Assembly (NCBI GenBank): GCA_021464415.1
Contig: CM038471.1
Span: 15,848,422-15,912,421 of the forward strand
Source: Lonicera japonica
Taxonomy: Eukaryota > Streptophyta > Magnoliopsida > Dipsacales > Caprifoliaceae
Direction of reading: 5' to 3'
Length of the DNA: 64,000 nt
Below are positions 34,481-47,499 of the stretch, in pieces. Position 1 is the stretch's first letter, and each line of letters opens with the position of its first letter. Below the pieces are notes generated by a model. The model was not told the DNA's origin. It did not search any database and was given only the letters and a program-made list of their open reading frames with translations. The translations under genes were made by a program, and so were the position numbers.

Positions 34481-36208
34481 TTGACAAAAATGCCAGAATG
34501 TAAAACCACGCTATCTCATCAACCTTTTTCCACCTCCGACAAGCCTGGGTTTTCTCACCAGTCCCCCCTTACCAGGTTCTGCTGGACAAGACTCAGTGAG
34601 CACAAATTTGTACTCTTTAACAATAAGCACAATGTTCAAGTTCCCTTTTTCAGTCAATATAATTAGGTCCAATCAATTTGTTTTAGTTAAGAATAATTAA
34701 AAATGGATCGAAAAAGTTTGCCATTTTAAAACTTGAGAATCACATACAAATTATGATGGACAATAATAACTTTGAACAGATATTTTAAATATGGTACCCT
34801 CTACCATTTCAAAAAGCGTTCGCCAGCAGCCTAAGACTTTGAATAACATGCGCCGTTAATGAGGTCGTCTATCATTCATTATTTCTTAAACAAATGTAAA
34901 CCTATTAAATTTTACTATCTAGACAATCATTTATCATCAATCAATACATACTATCTAGACAATCTTTTATTGTCAAGTAAAATATACTATCTAGACAATT
35001 CTTTATTGTCAAGTAAAATTTAAATAGCCGACTTGCTTTGGTCCTACAAATAATAGTAGAGACTCAGTTAGAGAGCATACTATTATTTATATCTAAGTGC
35101 ATACCATCATTTAATTTAGTCAAATGATTCTGCAATTTATTCTCTCCGATATGGAGGTGAGCACTAAAACCCACACAAAAAATAAATCGCATCATTTAAA
35201 ATTAGCAGTCAGTGAAATTTGTACAATGATTCCGCAATCTATTCTTTATGATATGGAGGTGAGCACTATACACACACAAAGAATAAATTATATCATCTAC
35301 AAACCAATGATGGAGACCGTGGGATTTTTATATGAAAAAATCCCTCACCCACTTAGTATTTAAAACATTATTTTCCTTTGGTTAAGAAAATTTTATATTA
35401 AATTCTAGTCAACTAAAATACAAGGGTATAAAATATAAAAGACAAGTGCAATAAAATTATCTTGCTGATTTTTTAAAAAAAAAAACTTTATATTTTTCAA
35501 TTACGCAAAATTTATATTTATATACCCTTTTTAAATTTGACAAGAACTAAATATAAAATAAAAGGTGATCTAGGTATGGTCATTATTCATGTTGTCCAAA
35601 ATTATAAGAAAACCTAATAATTAAACACATATGACCAACACACAATCATACAAAGCATTAAACCATTCAATAATAAGAATAATTAAATCCCTACTATTAT
35701 GGTTCAAACTTTATCATCCCTAGTCTGTTGGAAACCTGTAACGTCCTATGTCGCTACTTCATTGACTATGTCGGGAATAAACATTGGTGGAAACGCCTTC
35801 TTCAACGTTCTTCGTTAAAGAAACTGAAATCTTAGATACAAAGGTCCTATGCCTCCATTTAAGGAGTTCACACATAAACTATTATATCTAAACTGTAAAT
35901 AAAATTACATAGATCCTATGCCTCCTTTTAAGGAGTTCACAAATCTGATCTAAATTTAATTTACAACCATGAATAAAACCCAAATCATCATGCACTTTAA
36001 AATTAACCACGAATAAAAACATCGTGGGATCCAATCACATAAAACGTAATTACGTGACTATAATAGTGGGATAAGAACACTGCAAAATAAGGGTTAGCGA
36101 GTTCTACGTTCTATCCAACAACAACATGCATGAATTGATTTAACTGGACAACATGGTTAGTTCAATCCGTACGCAGTATCAAAGAAAAACAATCGCTCTG
36201 GTATCAAT
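34481..36208 (-). other. Copia 5' leader and decayed gag start
   Basis: AT-rich with no clear domain. It holds a three-copy repeat of TACTATCTAGACAATC...GTCAAGTAAAAT units (about 34912-35020, period about 38-43 bp) and two copies of a unit ending GATATGGAGGTGAGCACTA (35140-35166 and 35242-35268, period about 100 bp). A duplicated CCTATGCCTCC...AAGGAGTTCACA lies near 35848 and 35908. The sequence next to the LTR (about 36190-36208) does not match the usual initiator-Met PBS. Confidence 0.45.
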
Positions 36209-37679
36209 TTATGGAGACATAAATACAAGATTGTTTGATATTGCGTATAGATTGAACAAAAAACTTTTGCTAAAATCCTATAAGAATAAACGGATTTCAC
36301 CTTTGTGGATCATGTAGATGATCCATATGAGGAGACTAAGGTTTGAAAGCATCAGATTGCAATTTGGTCAGATTTTTTTAATTCTTGCTGGGTTGCGAAA
36401 ATCAATTGTTTTTGCCACCAAAACGACTTCTGATCGTCCTAATTTTTTGCTTCGTACATGTAACTTTGCGTTCCGAACGACATATCCAAAAATCAGCCCG
36501 ATTCAACGATGCGATCAAAAGTTACAATTGATTTACGACTGCTGTGCCGAAAACTTAAAGATTTTCTATCGTATTCCTTCCGCCATCAAATCTTGCACCG
36601 AGTGTGGGCTACGGTATCACCAAAATTTTCTCCTCTCTCAATAGAACAAACCCTAACTCATGAGAATTATTGTTATAATGAGAAGAGACAAGGCCGATCT
36701 ATATATAAGGCTATGATAGGGACCTTAAGGAGAAATAAATGTTTGGGCTTCCTATGAAAAGTTGGAATCCAAATTCCACTATGAATTAGTTCCTTCTATA
36801 AATTATAATTCACAACACTAAAGAATTATAATTACACTCTCGTCCTTATCTCAAAATTATATTTCGAGCTCCTTATTATTAAATACTTATTATTCTCCCC
36901 ACGTTAAGATTATAGATAACCGTCATTTAAATTAAATTACTGACAATCATATTTAAATGACTTTTTAATCCTTGAGCCTACCACTTAACTTATTTGACAT
37001 GTCGGATTAACATAATCCACCTGCAGGGTTTGACATGATCAAAACTTATAAGCTTCTCAAGGGGCTATCATCAATCCCTATACCGGGACGTGGATTCCGT
37101 CAATAATTAATAGTCATCATACATATAGTGTCGTCATCCAATTCACGAAGATTATTGATCTATAAATGAATCTCACTCTTAACAAGTCAAAACAACTAAC
37201 ACTACATATATATGTCTATTAATTATTTCAAGATTAAGAGCAGAAGTAATCATAATAACCATGGGATTTTAAATTGTTTATGTAGTCAATATAAAAACAA
37301 TTAACCCAAACTGGTCATATTCAATACACACAAAGTGTACTAACACAACGAGTTAAAATTATACTGTATCCTGTAGTTAAGATAAACTACTAAAACTTGT
37401 GCTACAATCCCACCGATGGGTGTCCAATTCCATCTAAAACTATGAACTATTAAACTTATATTCCACAAGAATCAATGATATGATCTTCTGTGTGTAAGCT
37501 ATACTCTACAGACCAAATCATCTACTATATGGAATAAAAGACACACACATGCACAATATTTAAATAAATAATATAATGCAACCATTGCCCATAAAGATTC
37601 TCATTAAAATAGCAAAACCGAGTTTATAACATAACCAAACCAACAACAAAATTATGGCTTTTAGTATATCACTCTAATA
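36209..37679 (-). repeat. Copia 5' LTR (1471 bp)
   Basis: Corresponds base for base over most of its length to 29337-30743. Its terminal dinucleotides have drifted: the plus-strand ends read TT...TA instead of TG...CA. Length agrees with the 1472-bp solo copy at 57197-58668. Confidence 0.8.
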
Positions 37680-38214
37680 CATTTAACCAAAGTTTTCCTT
37701 TATCTTTTAAACAAAAAGGAAATTATTTTTAATGCAATACTTCCTCATTTGTATTTGGCTCTCTAAATGTTGAACGAAGTTCCTCAAAATCTTTTAAATT
37801 CAAATAAGGGTTTTTCGATTCCATACCATGAAAATAAGGGAAATATTGAAACAAACTTGGCTTGAAAGAGAATGTTCTAGATCGATTTGAGGGAAGAACT
37901 ATACAAGAGTTGGATGTGCTCCTCTATGGTTGAAGATAACCCCGCATAGATCGAATCAGAATATTCATAATGGCTTTTATCGCATTTGTATTATTATCGC
38001 TTTCATTATTAGATGCCATCAGAGTTCTAGGGGGACTGATTAAGACATATAAGTTTTCTAGCTTGGCCTTGAATGATAAAATTCGAATGCCACCTTGATA
38101 ACTGCTATAAAGGAAAATATAAAAAATAAATAAGAAAGAAAAGTCAATTACTTTAAAAGATATACTTGCATAATGGTTTTATACAAAACCCGTGATCCAT
38201 TTTTTGCCGTTTTC
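37680..38214. other. Unassigned, probably internal sequence of the neighbouring gypsy element
   Basis: AT-rich with no recognisable protein domain. It lies on the internal side of the PBS at about 38215-38235, so it may be the leader or gag start of that minus-strand element. Confidence 0.3.
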
Positions 38215-40015
38215 CCGGCAACGACACCAAAAAATTGGCAAGGCGAGAATATCGCGATGTGTTAACCAAAGTGTAGGTTTGTCAAGTTATAATATAATCT
38301 CAGTAAGTCAAAGTGTCGGTCTATAGGTATAGTTGGAAAGAGATGGAATATATCACAAATTAATAGTTTTTCTCAATTTGTAAGTTGTTTGTTTGCAAAA
38401 TTAAACGTAATTAAAAAGTTGTTGTAAAATGCTAAGAAAGCACTAAGGTATTTTGAAGTTTCTTGCAAAGTACGATAAAAGTGATAATCATACATAGATC
38501 TTAAATATAATATTCGTTTGGACAAAGAGCATGTTACACTTCTCCAAAGCAACGGGTGCGAAGCTAAGCAACTTAATCCCATATAAAGCCATATCAAGAG
38601 AGGGTGTAAGCAAAACTCAACCGAGTTGTGAATTTATTATTCTCATCTCATGGAAAAGGACGTAAAGCTAGACAACGCATTCCCGTATAAAGCTAAGTTG
38701 AGATATTGATAAAAAATTCATCATTAATAGATTTAACAATAACCAAATATTTGAGAACTTTTGCATGATTAATCCTCCATCTAGGAAATTGACTTGTTCG
38801 GGATAATGGTTCGCTAAAAAGACAATACAAGAATTTGATCATTTCATTTGCCTATGATCGGAGAGTCTAGATGGAGACATTTTCCTCTGGCATAGACTTT
38901 TTATCGATAAATAAATAATGAATCCTTATTCTTGGGTGAAATGGTGTTATAGCATAAATTCATAATCCTCCTCAGTCATACATTAAACAAGAAGATGATG
39001 AGTCTAAAACATCACATATAGTGTGTAAAGCACTCACCATGTCATTAAATGTATCAAGGATTAGAATCACAAGTTCATGCTATTTTTATGGAAGTACAAG
39101 AACTCAATATAATCGATATAAAAAGAGGAACTTCCATGAGGGCCTGATACAAGCTTTTAAGAAATATTTATCAGTCCTTACCATGTATTGAGTTCAAAAT
39201 TACCCAAAATTACATTATAAATTTCTTCTATAACCTTAGCAAATAATTTACTCAATAATAATTGCAGAAACAAAGATTATAGAAGCAACCATCATTCTTT
39301 TAAAATGGTAGAATTACAATGTCAAGAAGAAAATACAAGAGGAGCTCTTAGTGAAAAACTCCAAATCTAAGTAGTGATCCAACATATCTAGATAACTTAG
39401 CTCACAAGCAAAAGCCTTATATATACACTAAAGATTCGCAAAATATCTAAACAAATATCTAAAATAACTGAAACCAACAAAATTAGCCCAAAAGTAGTGT
39501 GAAATGTCATTTTTGTGGGACCATAATCAATTATGGTATGTATACCATGATTATCATGCTTTGCAAGGGAAAAGTGCTGGAGTACCATGATCAATCATGG
39601 TACAGTAAGAACATGCCTTTCAGAGAGCAACAACAGGTGGAAACGACTGTTAATACCCTGTAGATTAAGGAGCAAAAGGAGGAGTCCGCCCTAAATGGTA
39701 GAATTACAAAAATCAAGAATAAATGAAAAACTCTAAAATTGAAGGTTAGATTCAATAATATCAAGATAACTTAGCTCATAAGCAAAAGCCTAATATATAC
39801 ACTAAATGGTTCACAAAATATCTAAAAAGATATCTAAAATAACTCAAACCAACAAAATTAGCCCAAAAGGAATGTGACATGTCATTTTCGTAGGACCATA
39901 GTAGATCATGGTATGTATATCGAGATTAATCATGCTTTGCATGGAAAAAACACCGGAGTACCATGATCCATCATGCTTCGGGCAAATGGTAGTTTTTGCT
40001 TTTCAAAAGTCCAGG
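38215..40015 (-). mobile_element. Tat/Athila-like LTR end with PBS; internally duplicated promoter
   Basis: The minus strand at about 38235-38215 reads TTGGTGTCGTTGCCGGGAA, close to the TTGGCGCCGTTGCCGGGGA primer site used by Athila/Tat gypsy elements. Sequence to the right would be its 5' LTR. Within it about 39323-39610 and 39700-40000 are a roughly 380-bp tandem duplication. Each copy has CCATAATCAATTATGG-type palindromes, then (minus strand) a TATATATAAGGC box about 100 bp downstream (near 39418 and 39795). The outer LTR end was not located. Confidence 0.45.
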
Positions 40016-40807
40016 CTTGCTCTTTTGATTAATTAATTAATGCCCAAGTATTGCACAAGATCTAAAGATACACAATAGTTACAAAAAGTGATTTTTAAGC
40101 TAAGTTAAATATAAAGCTTTCTAACAAACTAAACCGAAGATCATTCTAGAATATCGAGAAGTTAATGCAATAAAGGTATGAAAAGGCTCTATAAAAAAAC
40201 ATATGAAATGACAATATTACAGGTTTATTTGAATACCCTATTTTGCAATCCTTCCAACAATTTTTTTTTCAAAAATGCACCAGCATGCACATCAAGTTCC
40301 GAACTCACTATGACATTTAAAAAGGCCCAAAAGGCTCATTCATGCATCAAAGAAGTCTTCTAAGAAAATAGAGATCTTGTGTGTGGCAATCCCTCTCGTG
40401 TTTACGGAGGCGTATATGAGGCAAGTCAGAATTGGTAGTTGAGTAGTTAAACGGAAGCCTTCTAGAATTCTGATCGACCTCAAATTTGGATAGAAGGTAG
40501 AAGACATATGGGGTCAAAACATAACCAATATTTAGAAAAATCCAACTATGACAACCTCACTTGTCGTACAACAAGTACCTTGTCCTACATAAGAAAAACC
40601 CTTTGTACCAATAACACCAAATGAAGGCCTTCCCGAACTTTGATTGACCTAAAATTTTGAAGGGATATAGAAGACATCTAGAGTAAACATATATACAAAA
40701 ATCAACATGATCCAACTGTGGGAAATCTTTGAAATTTCACTTTTCGTGAGATAAACTTTTCATTTTATGGTTTTCTTGGCCTCTAAGGACTGTACAACTT
40801 TATATTA
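40016..40807. other. Unassigned AT-rich sequence
   Basis: Contains two related segments about 150 bp apart (GAAGCCTTCTAGAATTCTGATC near 40455 and GAAGGCCTTCCCGAACTTTGATT near 40622), a possible degenerate tandem repeat. No domain or terminus was seen. Confidence 0.3.
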
Positions 40808-41763
40808 ACCCCCCCCCCCTTCATTCATTTTATTCATACACAATCACTAGGATCTCGTGGTACACACCAAAAGGCCCATTTATTTCCCCTAAGAGGGCTC
40901 AAGTATAATTTTCCTTCTCGCTTTTATTTAATTATCAGCTTTATAATTCAGACTCGTGTCTGCAAAATTACTATCATTTGATCGCTTTCAAAACTTATTT
41001 TCAAACCATTTTTCAAAATCAAATGTGTATAACAACCTTAATCTCGGACCAAAAATAGTTTTATTACTTTCTCACTTTTCCAAAATCCAGAGTTAGTGGT
41101 ATGTTTTATGAAGGAATCAGTGATGACAATATATCCGATCTAACTCATAAATTGTGGTGTATATGTGACGAATGCTCGATAATGAGAGCACTATTGCCAT
41201 CTATACCGGTTTAATCAATAGATTATGGTGTTCCATCGGTCAACTCACCTCATACTACATCAAATATAAGATTTCATATCGAATCAGTGTTCGAAAAGCC
41301 TAAAGTTTTACAAAATCACTTGTTTTATGGCATATAATATTATCAATACATATTTTTCAAATCACAACACATCGTGGGAGCATTAGGAAATACATGGTTT
41401 TCATCCCATCCCCAAAATTTTGTTTTTTAAAGCAAGCAAAAAAATATGTAAAGTGATAGCAATAACACGTAAAAATTGAATTATAAACACACGCATATTC
41501 TACTTAAGAAACCGAAAGGGCGAATTGGGTGCCTAACACCTTCTTGATTCGTAACTTAATCCCCGAACCTTTCGAATCAACTAGTTTCGCATACATCGTG
41601 TACAAGAGGATATTTAGTCCACAAATACATCTCTTTTACACAAACCTTTTGTTTATTTAGTAAAACAAATTAGTGACTCTAATATTTTTCAAAACTACCC
41701 CTTCTTTCTTTCAACAAAACAAATCACCGCCCACGAGGACTTGGCATCGAGAATGCGGGTTCT
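40808..41763 (-). repeat. Left arm of a long inverted repeat (J1)
   Basis: The reverse complement of this roughly 955-bp segment matches 42448-42556 joined to 49115-49955. Shared blocks include GGTGTGTACCA(C/T)GAGATCC, GAAACTAGTTGATTCGAAA and GCATTCTCGATGCCAA. A C-run at 40810 faces a G-run at 49945. Unknown family; could be TIRs or a head-to-head insertion of one repeat. Confidence 0.7.
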
Positions 41764-42447
41764 CATAGTTTATCATGGTTTTAATGGGCATGGTATGGAT
41801 GCTTTTGTATCAGCATAATTTTGTTTTGCGTGACAAGAAATCTTACTTATATGTAGGTATAATGAATAAAGATGATGCCTTGCTGGTTGAGTTAAAAAAT
41901 TCAATGAAGATATTATTGAAAATTAATAGCTCACACCATTGATTCCGTATGAAAAAAATTAAGAACTCAACAAAAGTTGATAAGTACATTAGTGTCACCA
42001 ACTAGGAATGGGGCATTTTAAGATAAAACCTTACACTTATGGCCAAATTTGTTTAAGTTGGGGACAATCTCGTTACTATGTGCATGGATGGGTGGCTCGA
42101 CCCAGTTGACTGCTCTGGAAAAAGGCCTACCCCTCATGTAGTGAGCATAACTATTGGTATTAAATCTGATGGTAGTTCCACAAGTTTGTAGTAACATATG
42201 TAGCTGGACTTGGTGGAGCCGGTAAGAAGTCGGTGAGAGCCTAAGGTTTGAGTCACTAAGAAAATCATCCCGGTAGTTGGACTTAGTGGAGTCGGTGAGA
42301 AGTCGGTGAGAGCCTAAGGTTTGAGTCACTAAGAAAATCATCCCAGTAGTTGGACTCGGGTGAAAGCCTAAGGCAGAATCAGACTCAAAGGACCAAGGTG
42401 GAGTCTTTATAGAGCCCAAATACATAGGAGTAATATTGTGAGACCTG
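41764..42447. other. Spacer between inverted arms, with a short tandem repeat
   Basis: 684 bp between the two arms. It holds two near-identical roughly 70-bp units (TAGTTGGACTTAGTGGAGTC...AAAATCATCCC, about 42200-42350) and a third partial copy. A minus-strand frame (42018-42425) spans the repeat but resembles nothing known. Confidence 0.4.
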
Positions 42448-42556
42448 CATTCTCGATGCCAAAGTTCTCGTGGGTGGTGATTCTATTTTTTTTAAGGAAG
42501 AAGGGGGTTTTGAAAAATGTCAGAGTCACTAATTTGTTTTACTAAACAAACAAAAG

Positions 42557-45500
42557 AATGCCATGCACGACAGTGGGTTTATAACACAAAATCATGACTA
42601 TAAAAAATCCCATTTCAGAAAATTTCAGCATGTGAAGTTTATTTGTACAGTAAACTGCCCTGCAATATCAAACTCTTTTCATAAAATAAAACCATATCCA
42701 TTCATATATAAAGTCCACTCCACATATGAAAATCATTTCTAATATAAGTTTAAAATAAAACCATTGTGTAACACTTTAAACAATGTCCATATACAATATG
42801 TATACCAAGTCCTTGACTCAAGGACTATGAAAGCTATCAGACATCAGAGGCCTTCTAGACTCATAACCACGTGCCATCACAAAAGCGACACCATGCAAAA
42901 CTGATAAGAAAACGGGATGAGCCAAATCCGAGCTCAGTGGGAACTATATATGTTTTATATATAAAATAATTGTTTTAAGTTAATGCGATAGTTTGAAAAC
43001 TGTGCAGTGCAATGCAACTCACACACACATGCATGCAAACCCCACTAGTAATTTTATCCTAGCCACCAAAAACTAACTATCCGAGCAACCTATTCCATCC
43101 CTAGACTTCCCATGGAATGCCCTAAGCTCATTCTCTCATTACTAGGGAATCATTGATATAAAACTACTTTAACATAAACTCGAGCTTTCTAAGGTTTGAC
43201 ATGTTACGTGGACTCGCTCTGAAGCATAACTCAAGGCTATATTAGGCTATTCAGTACCTATATCGTAAGTTGTGATTATTGGCCAAGTATCCATTATTTT
43301 CTCTCTTTAGTTATAGTACGTTATGAATTTCATACTTGGCTGTCATAGGGCTTCGTCACTAGCTTATCCTGACAACCAAACCACATTCCCACGCTCGTAC
43401 ATCACATTTCTAAAGGCCATTAACTAATAATACTTTCCACTTTATGTGTTAGTACATTATGAGTGGCCAACACCTTCCTGTGTATATTATGTTCTGCATG
43501 ATTGTATCTCCATAGTTCTTACTAAAGGTACACTCGTCCGAGGCAATATATATAATCAATCTGCCATACAAAATATGATACGATACAATAATAATGATAA
43601 TATAAGTAATACACATCCACAACACATCGATCTGCATCGTATCTCTTGTATAATGCCTCGGTTTCACCCCGCGGTCTGACCAAGCCCAGAACAATGAATC
43701 CAACGAGTCCCGAAGGATCCGAGGTTCTTATCCATGCCTCCTCCAGGTGGGGTGGAGGCTTAGGGACTTGGTTCTCCAAGAAAGTCATTCGGAGATAACC
43801 CACGCGACGATCACTTTCCCGGGAACAACACTCCGAATAGTTAATGAGGAGAAAACCCATACAAGCCTCTAACGATGCCCGAGAGGAATTACACCAAGAG
43901 ACACCCTAGCAGGGTGATATCTATTAATAGTCCAATTACTTTCCGCGAAACTCACCATTGGATAAGTAGTGGCACAAGGGACATGCTCCGCTAGCCGGGG
44001 AAACTCTATAGCCCAGAACACATAGTTCAACGAGAAGGCAATATACGCAGAATGGGCTCTCCTTTGTGGACAATTCAACCATAGGTGGAGTCACCTCTTT
44101 CTTTTTTTCGTGCACGATTTAGGGAATTTCACCCAGGGGCGGCAATTAGGTGGCCCATCTTCGAGTCACCGGGAGCTACCCGATGCTCAGTCAATCATAT
44201 CCAGCCTATATGTGTGATCGCAATAACAAACATCACATATATTCATTCTCACAATGAATATCATCGTCATCACCAATGATACATCACACATATGGCTAAT
44301 CAACATGTATAGATATAACACAATAGCCTACTATCCATTTGTCATCATTAACATCACCGTTAATCATTTCTACAAGCGTCTTCATCACGTGTATGCTCCA
44401 TATATTTATCGTAAAGAGGTTACTCAAATAATAAGGCCAAGTAGTTCATTATTCGCGTCATATATCTCATTACGTACTATGCATTTAAAACTAAGGTCGT
44501 ATGTGTTTTATAATAGTTTTCTAGCTATATCATTAAGCCAAGTATCGAATTACATGTTTCCAGCCTAACCGGAATATTAATACGGCTCACAATGGCTAAG
44601 ACAACTACACTTTACAAAGTTATATTACTCACACTAATTGAGTATATCTAGGTGGTGTATTCGTCACTAGTATCAACAATAGTCTACGGGGGACGCTAGA
44701 TTTCCAAATCACTATTTACGGTTCTGCTTCTATGATTTTTTGGACAAACACGTGGATTAGGCTTTGCAATTGTTACCAATGTCATAAATACATATTTTCA
44801 CCACTTATAATCCATAATCAACCATCCTATAGGCCCAAATCCCAAAACCCCAATTTTGAGTTCATACATGAAGCTACGGAATGGGTTCATCATATATCCT
44901 TAGGTGGGTGAGCTAAAACGTGTATATACTTGTTGAATCATGTGATTGAAGTCATAATCTATCATTATTAATCATTAATCTAAGATTTATCTAGCCCAAA
45001 CCCCAAGAGATGCAAACAGCATATGGTTTTGATCAAAATACCCAATTTGAGTTCAAAATTCTAATTCAACGAGTAATGATGTAAGAAACATGTTTAGTAC
45101 TAGTGTTCCCACCTTAGACAAGCTGAATATGCGAGTTGATAATGTGTAAAAGCCATATCGCAAAACCCTAACTTGAACCCTTGCGTCAATGGTGGAAGAT
45201 AGGGGAAGAAGATGATGAATAGTAATCTAAGAATGGGTTTAGATGGTTTTGAAGCTTGGATCTTGGGTGAAGAACGATTGATGTGTGGGATCTCCTCTCA
45301 TTTTCCCTCTAGAGTTCTCTAGACTCCCCTTGGGTGTATGAGAGTGTTTTGGGTCGAATTGGGATGAAAAGGAGCATAAAGATCACTTAAAAATACTAAA
45401 AACCGACCTTGGCCCCTGCCGAACGAGTCTAGAAAAAGACTAGACCAGTCTGTAGTCTAGAACCATCTCAAAAATTAAAGGCCTGACCGGTCTGGAGAAT

Positions 45501-47455
45501 CCTTAGACCGGTCAGCAGGTAAAAGTTGTGTTCTGGTGCACTGATCTTCAATCGGCCATAACTTTTTGCTCGAGACTCTAATTGAGGTGATCTTTATGTC
45601 CATGTAAAGTTATTTCAAATATCTACAACTTTTTAGAAGGAAGTTTTCTCAAATTATGGACCAATCGTTCCCAAAAATTCGCCGAAGACAACGCTCTGCC
45701 AAAGCGCTATCGAACAAACAGAATTGGCTATGGGCCTACTTCAAGCGATGTTTTGACCAATAAGGATTTTGAATTGGATTTTGGTCAAAACACGAAAGTT
45801 GTAGAATGATATGAAACCTAGAAGTAGGAATAAATGGCACCCAAATCGGATATGAGACGAAGAAGTTGCGCTGCTCCAAAGTTGGCTAGAAACAAAGGAA
45901 TTGCGTAACGCCAATGCTTATGATTTATATCCCAAAATCGATTCAGACTGTAACACCCTGTATTTCTATTTCTCGAAATCACGATGTAAGTCGCATGTAA
46001 GGCAGAAGTGGACTTCGGATAGCCATATTTTGTTCCGAAAGGATCTAAATGGCTCAAAGATTTCCAACGAGTTACATTGATATATTTAAGCATGTTAGAA
46101 TAGCCTTAAGTCATTTCGAGTGGTTCGAGTCAAAATCGGGATGTAGATTGCAAGTTTTCAATTTACCCAACTTCATAATTTTTGGTTAACTTGGAGGAAG
46201 CGTAACTTCTTTGTTCCTCGTCAGATTGAGTTTTTAGGCAATCTACAACTTTCGTGCTTTGGCAGAAGGAAAATTCAGGCCCCTACTAGGTCAAAATTGA
46301 GCGCGAAATAGGCGAATCGTTAATAGATGTTCATTCGGTAACATTAACGCGCTGACTTCGACGCATTTTTGGGAATAATCCGTCGGGAATTTGGAAAATC
46401 TTCTTTCTAAGAAGTTGTAGAGCTTCGAATAAGCTTTTCGTGGACATAAAGATTACACCAATCGGACTTCCGAGAAAGAAGTTATGGACGTTCAAAATTC
46501 AGCGCTACAAGTCCCACTTACGTGAACAGTACTCGAAAATTATAGCAACAGTGTATATATACGTAACTTCTCCATTCCTTCCTCATTTCTTCACAAGCTC
46601 ATGAGAGCTTATAGAGAGAGAAAGGAGAGGTGATTTGGGGGTTTTTACGTATGATTTGAGGTATCAACCTACGTTCTTCCTTCTTCGCCACCACCAAGCA
46701 CTATTCATCGTCACCTCCACCTTCGCCACCTTCTTCCATGGCTGTGAAGGAGGGAAGCTCACTGTTTGCTCTGCCCGGCTTGATTTCATTGCGATTCCTC
46801 GAGGGATTAACCCTCAATAGGTGGGAACACTAGTATACAAGCTTCTTTTCAAGATATTACGCATAAATTGTTTTGAATCAAACCAAACTTGGGGTTTTGT
46901 ACTTAATTTCAAAATTTTCATGTTTATGGGGGTTCGGGCTGTTTTGTTCGGATTATTTGGTTGATTTGCATCACTTATAACTTGATTATAACTTTTATAC
47001 CTAAAGCCCCAATTACACATGAGTTTTAAGCAAGGTTCGCATACGACCCTCTTATGCGAGTACGATAGCGAGTAGTAACTTTGATATATATATAAGGTTA
47101 TATATATAGTATTAAAGTATAGTTTGGGTATAATTACTTGTGTTTGCAGTATAGTTGTTGTACTTTGACCATCATTGTTGTATTTATGAAATTTACTAAA
47201 TACTTACCAGTCTGTAACTACGCTGGGCAGATTTCTAAGTTTATTTTGAGTAAACTAAGTACATTAATCATATGGGAAGTTTGTATTGAACTTAGAGCTT
47301 ATAATAAATATATGTGTGTGTGTGTGTTATACTTGGCTTGGAGCCTATTTGATGTATGAAACTTCCCACACGGATAACATTCTTAACCAGGCCGATAGTT
47401 AACAGACTTGGAGAAGTTAGTTTAAGTACAACAACAATACTATCTTTTGGTTTAC

Positions 47456-47499
<44 letters not shown>

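Larger units (their letters stand above)
29337..37679 (-). mobile_element. Ty1/copia retrotransposon, decayed
   Basis: Minus-strand element with LTRs 37679-36209 (5') and 30743-29337 (3'), and remnants of gag, protease, integrase, reverse transcriptase and RNase H in copia order. The PPT (AAGTGGGAGAT) lies at about 30744-30754. Flanking pentamers GACTG and CATTT do not match, so the flanks were rearranged or the boundary was lost. The same LTR occurs as a solo copy at 57197-58668. Confidence 0.8.

Noticed and set aside
47457..47496. (TA)n tracts here and at 9427, 13052, 51395, 51630, 53558, 54510 as regulatory elements
   Set aside because: Simple microsatellites common in plant AT-rich DNA; no link to a promoter beyond chance.
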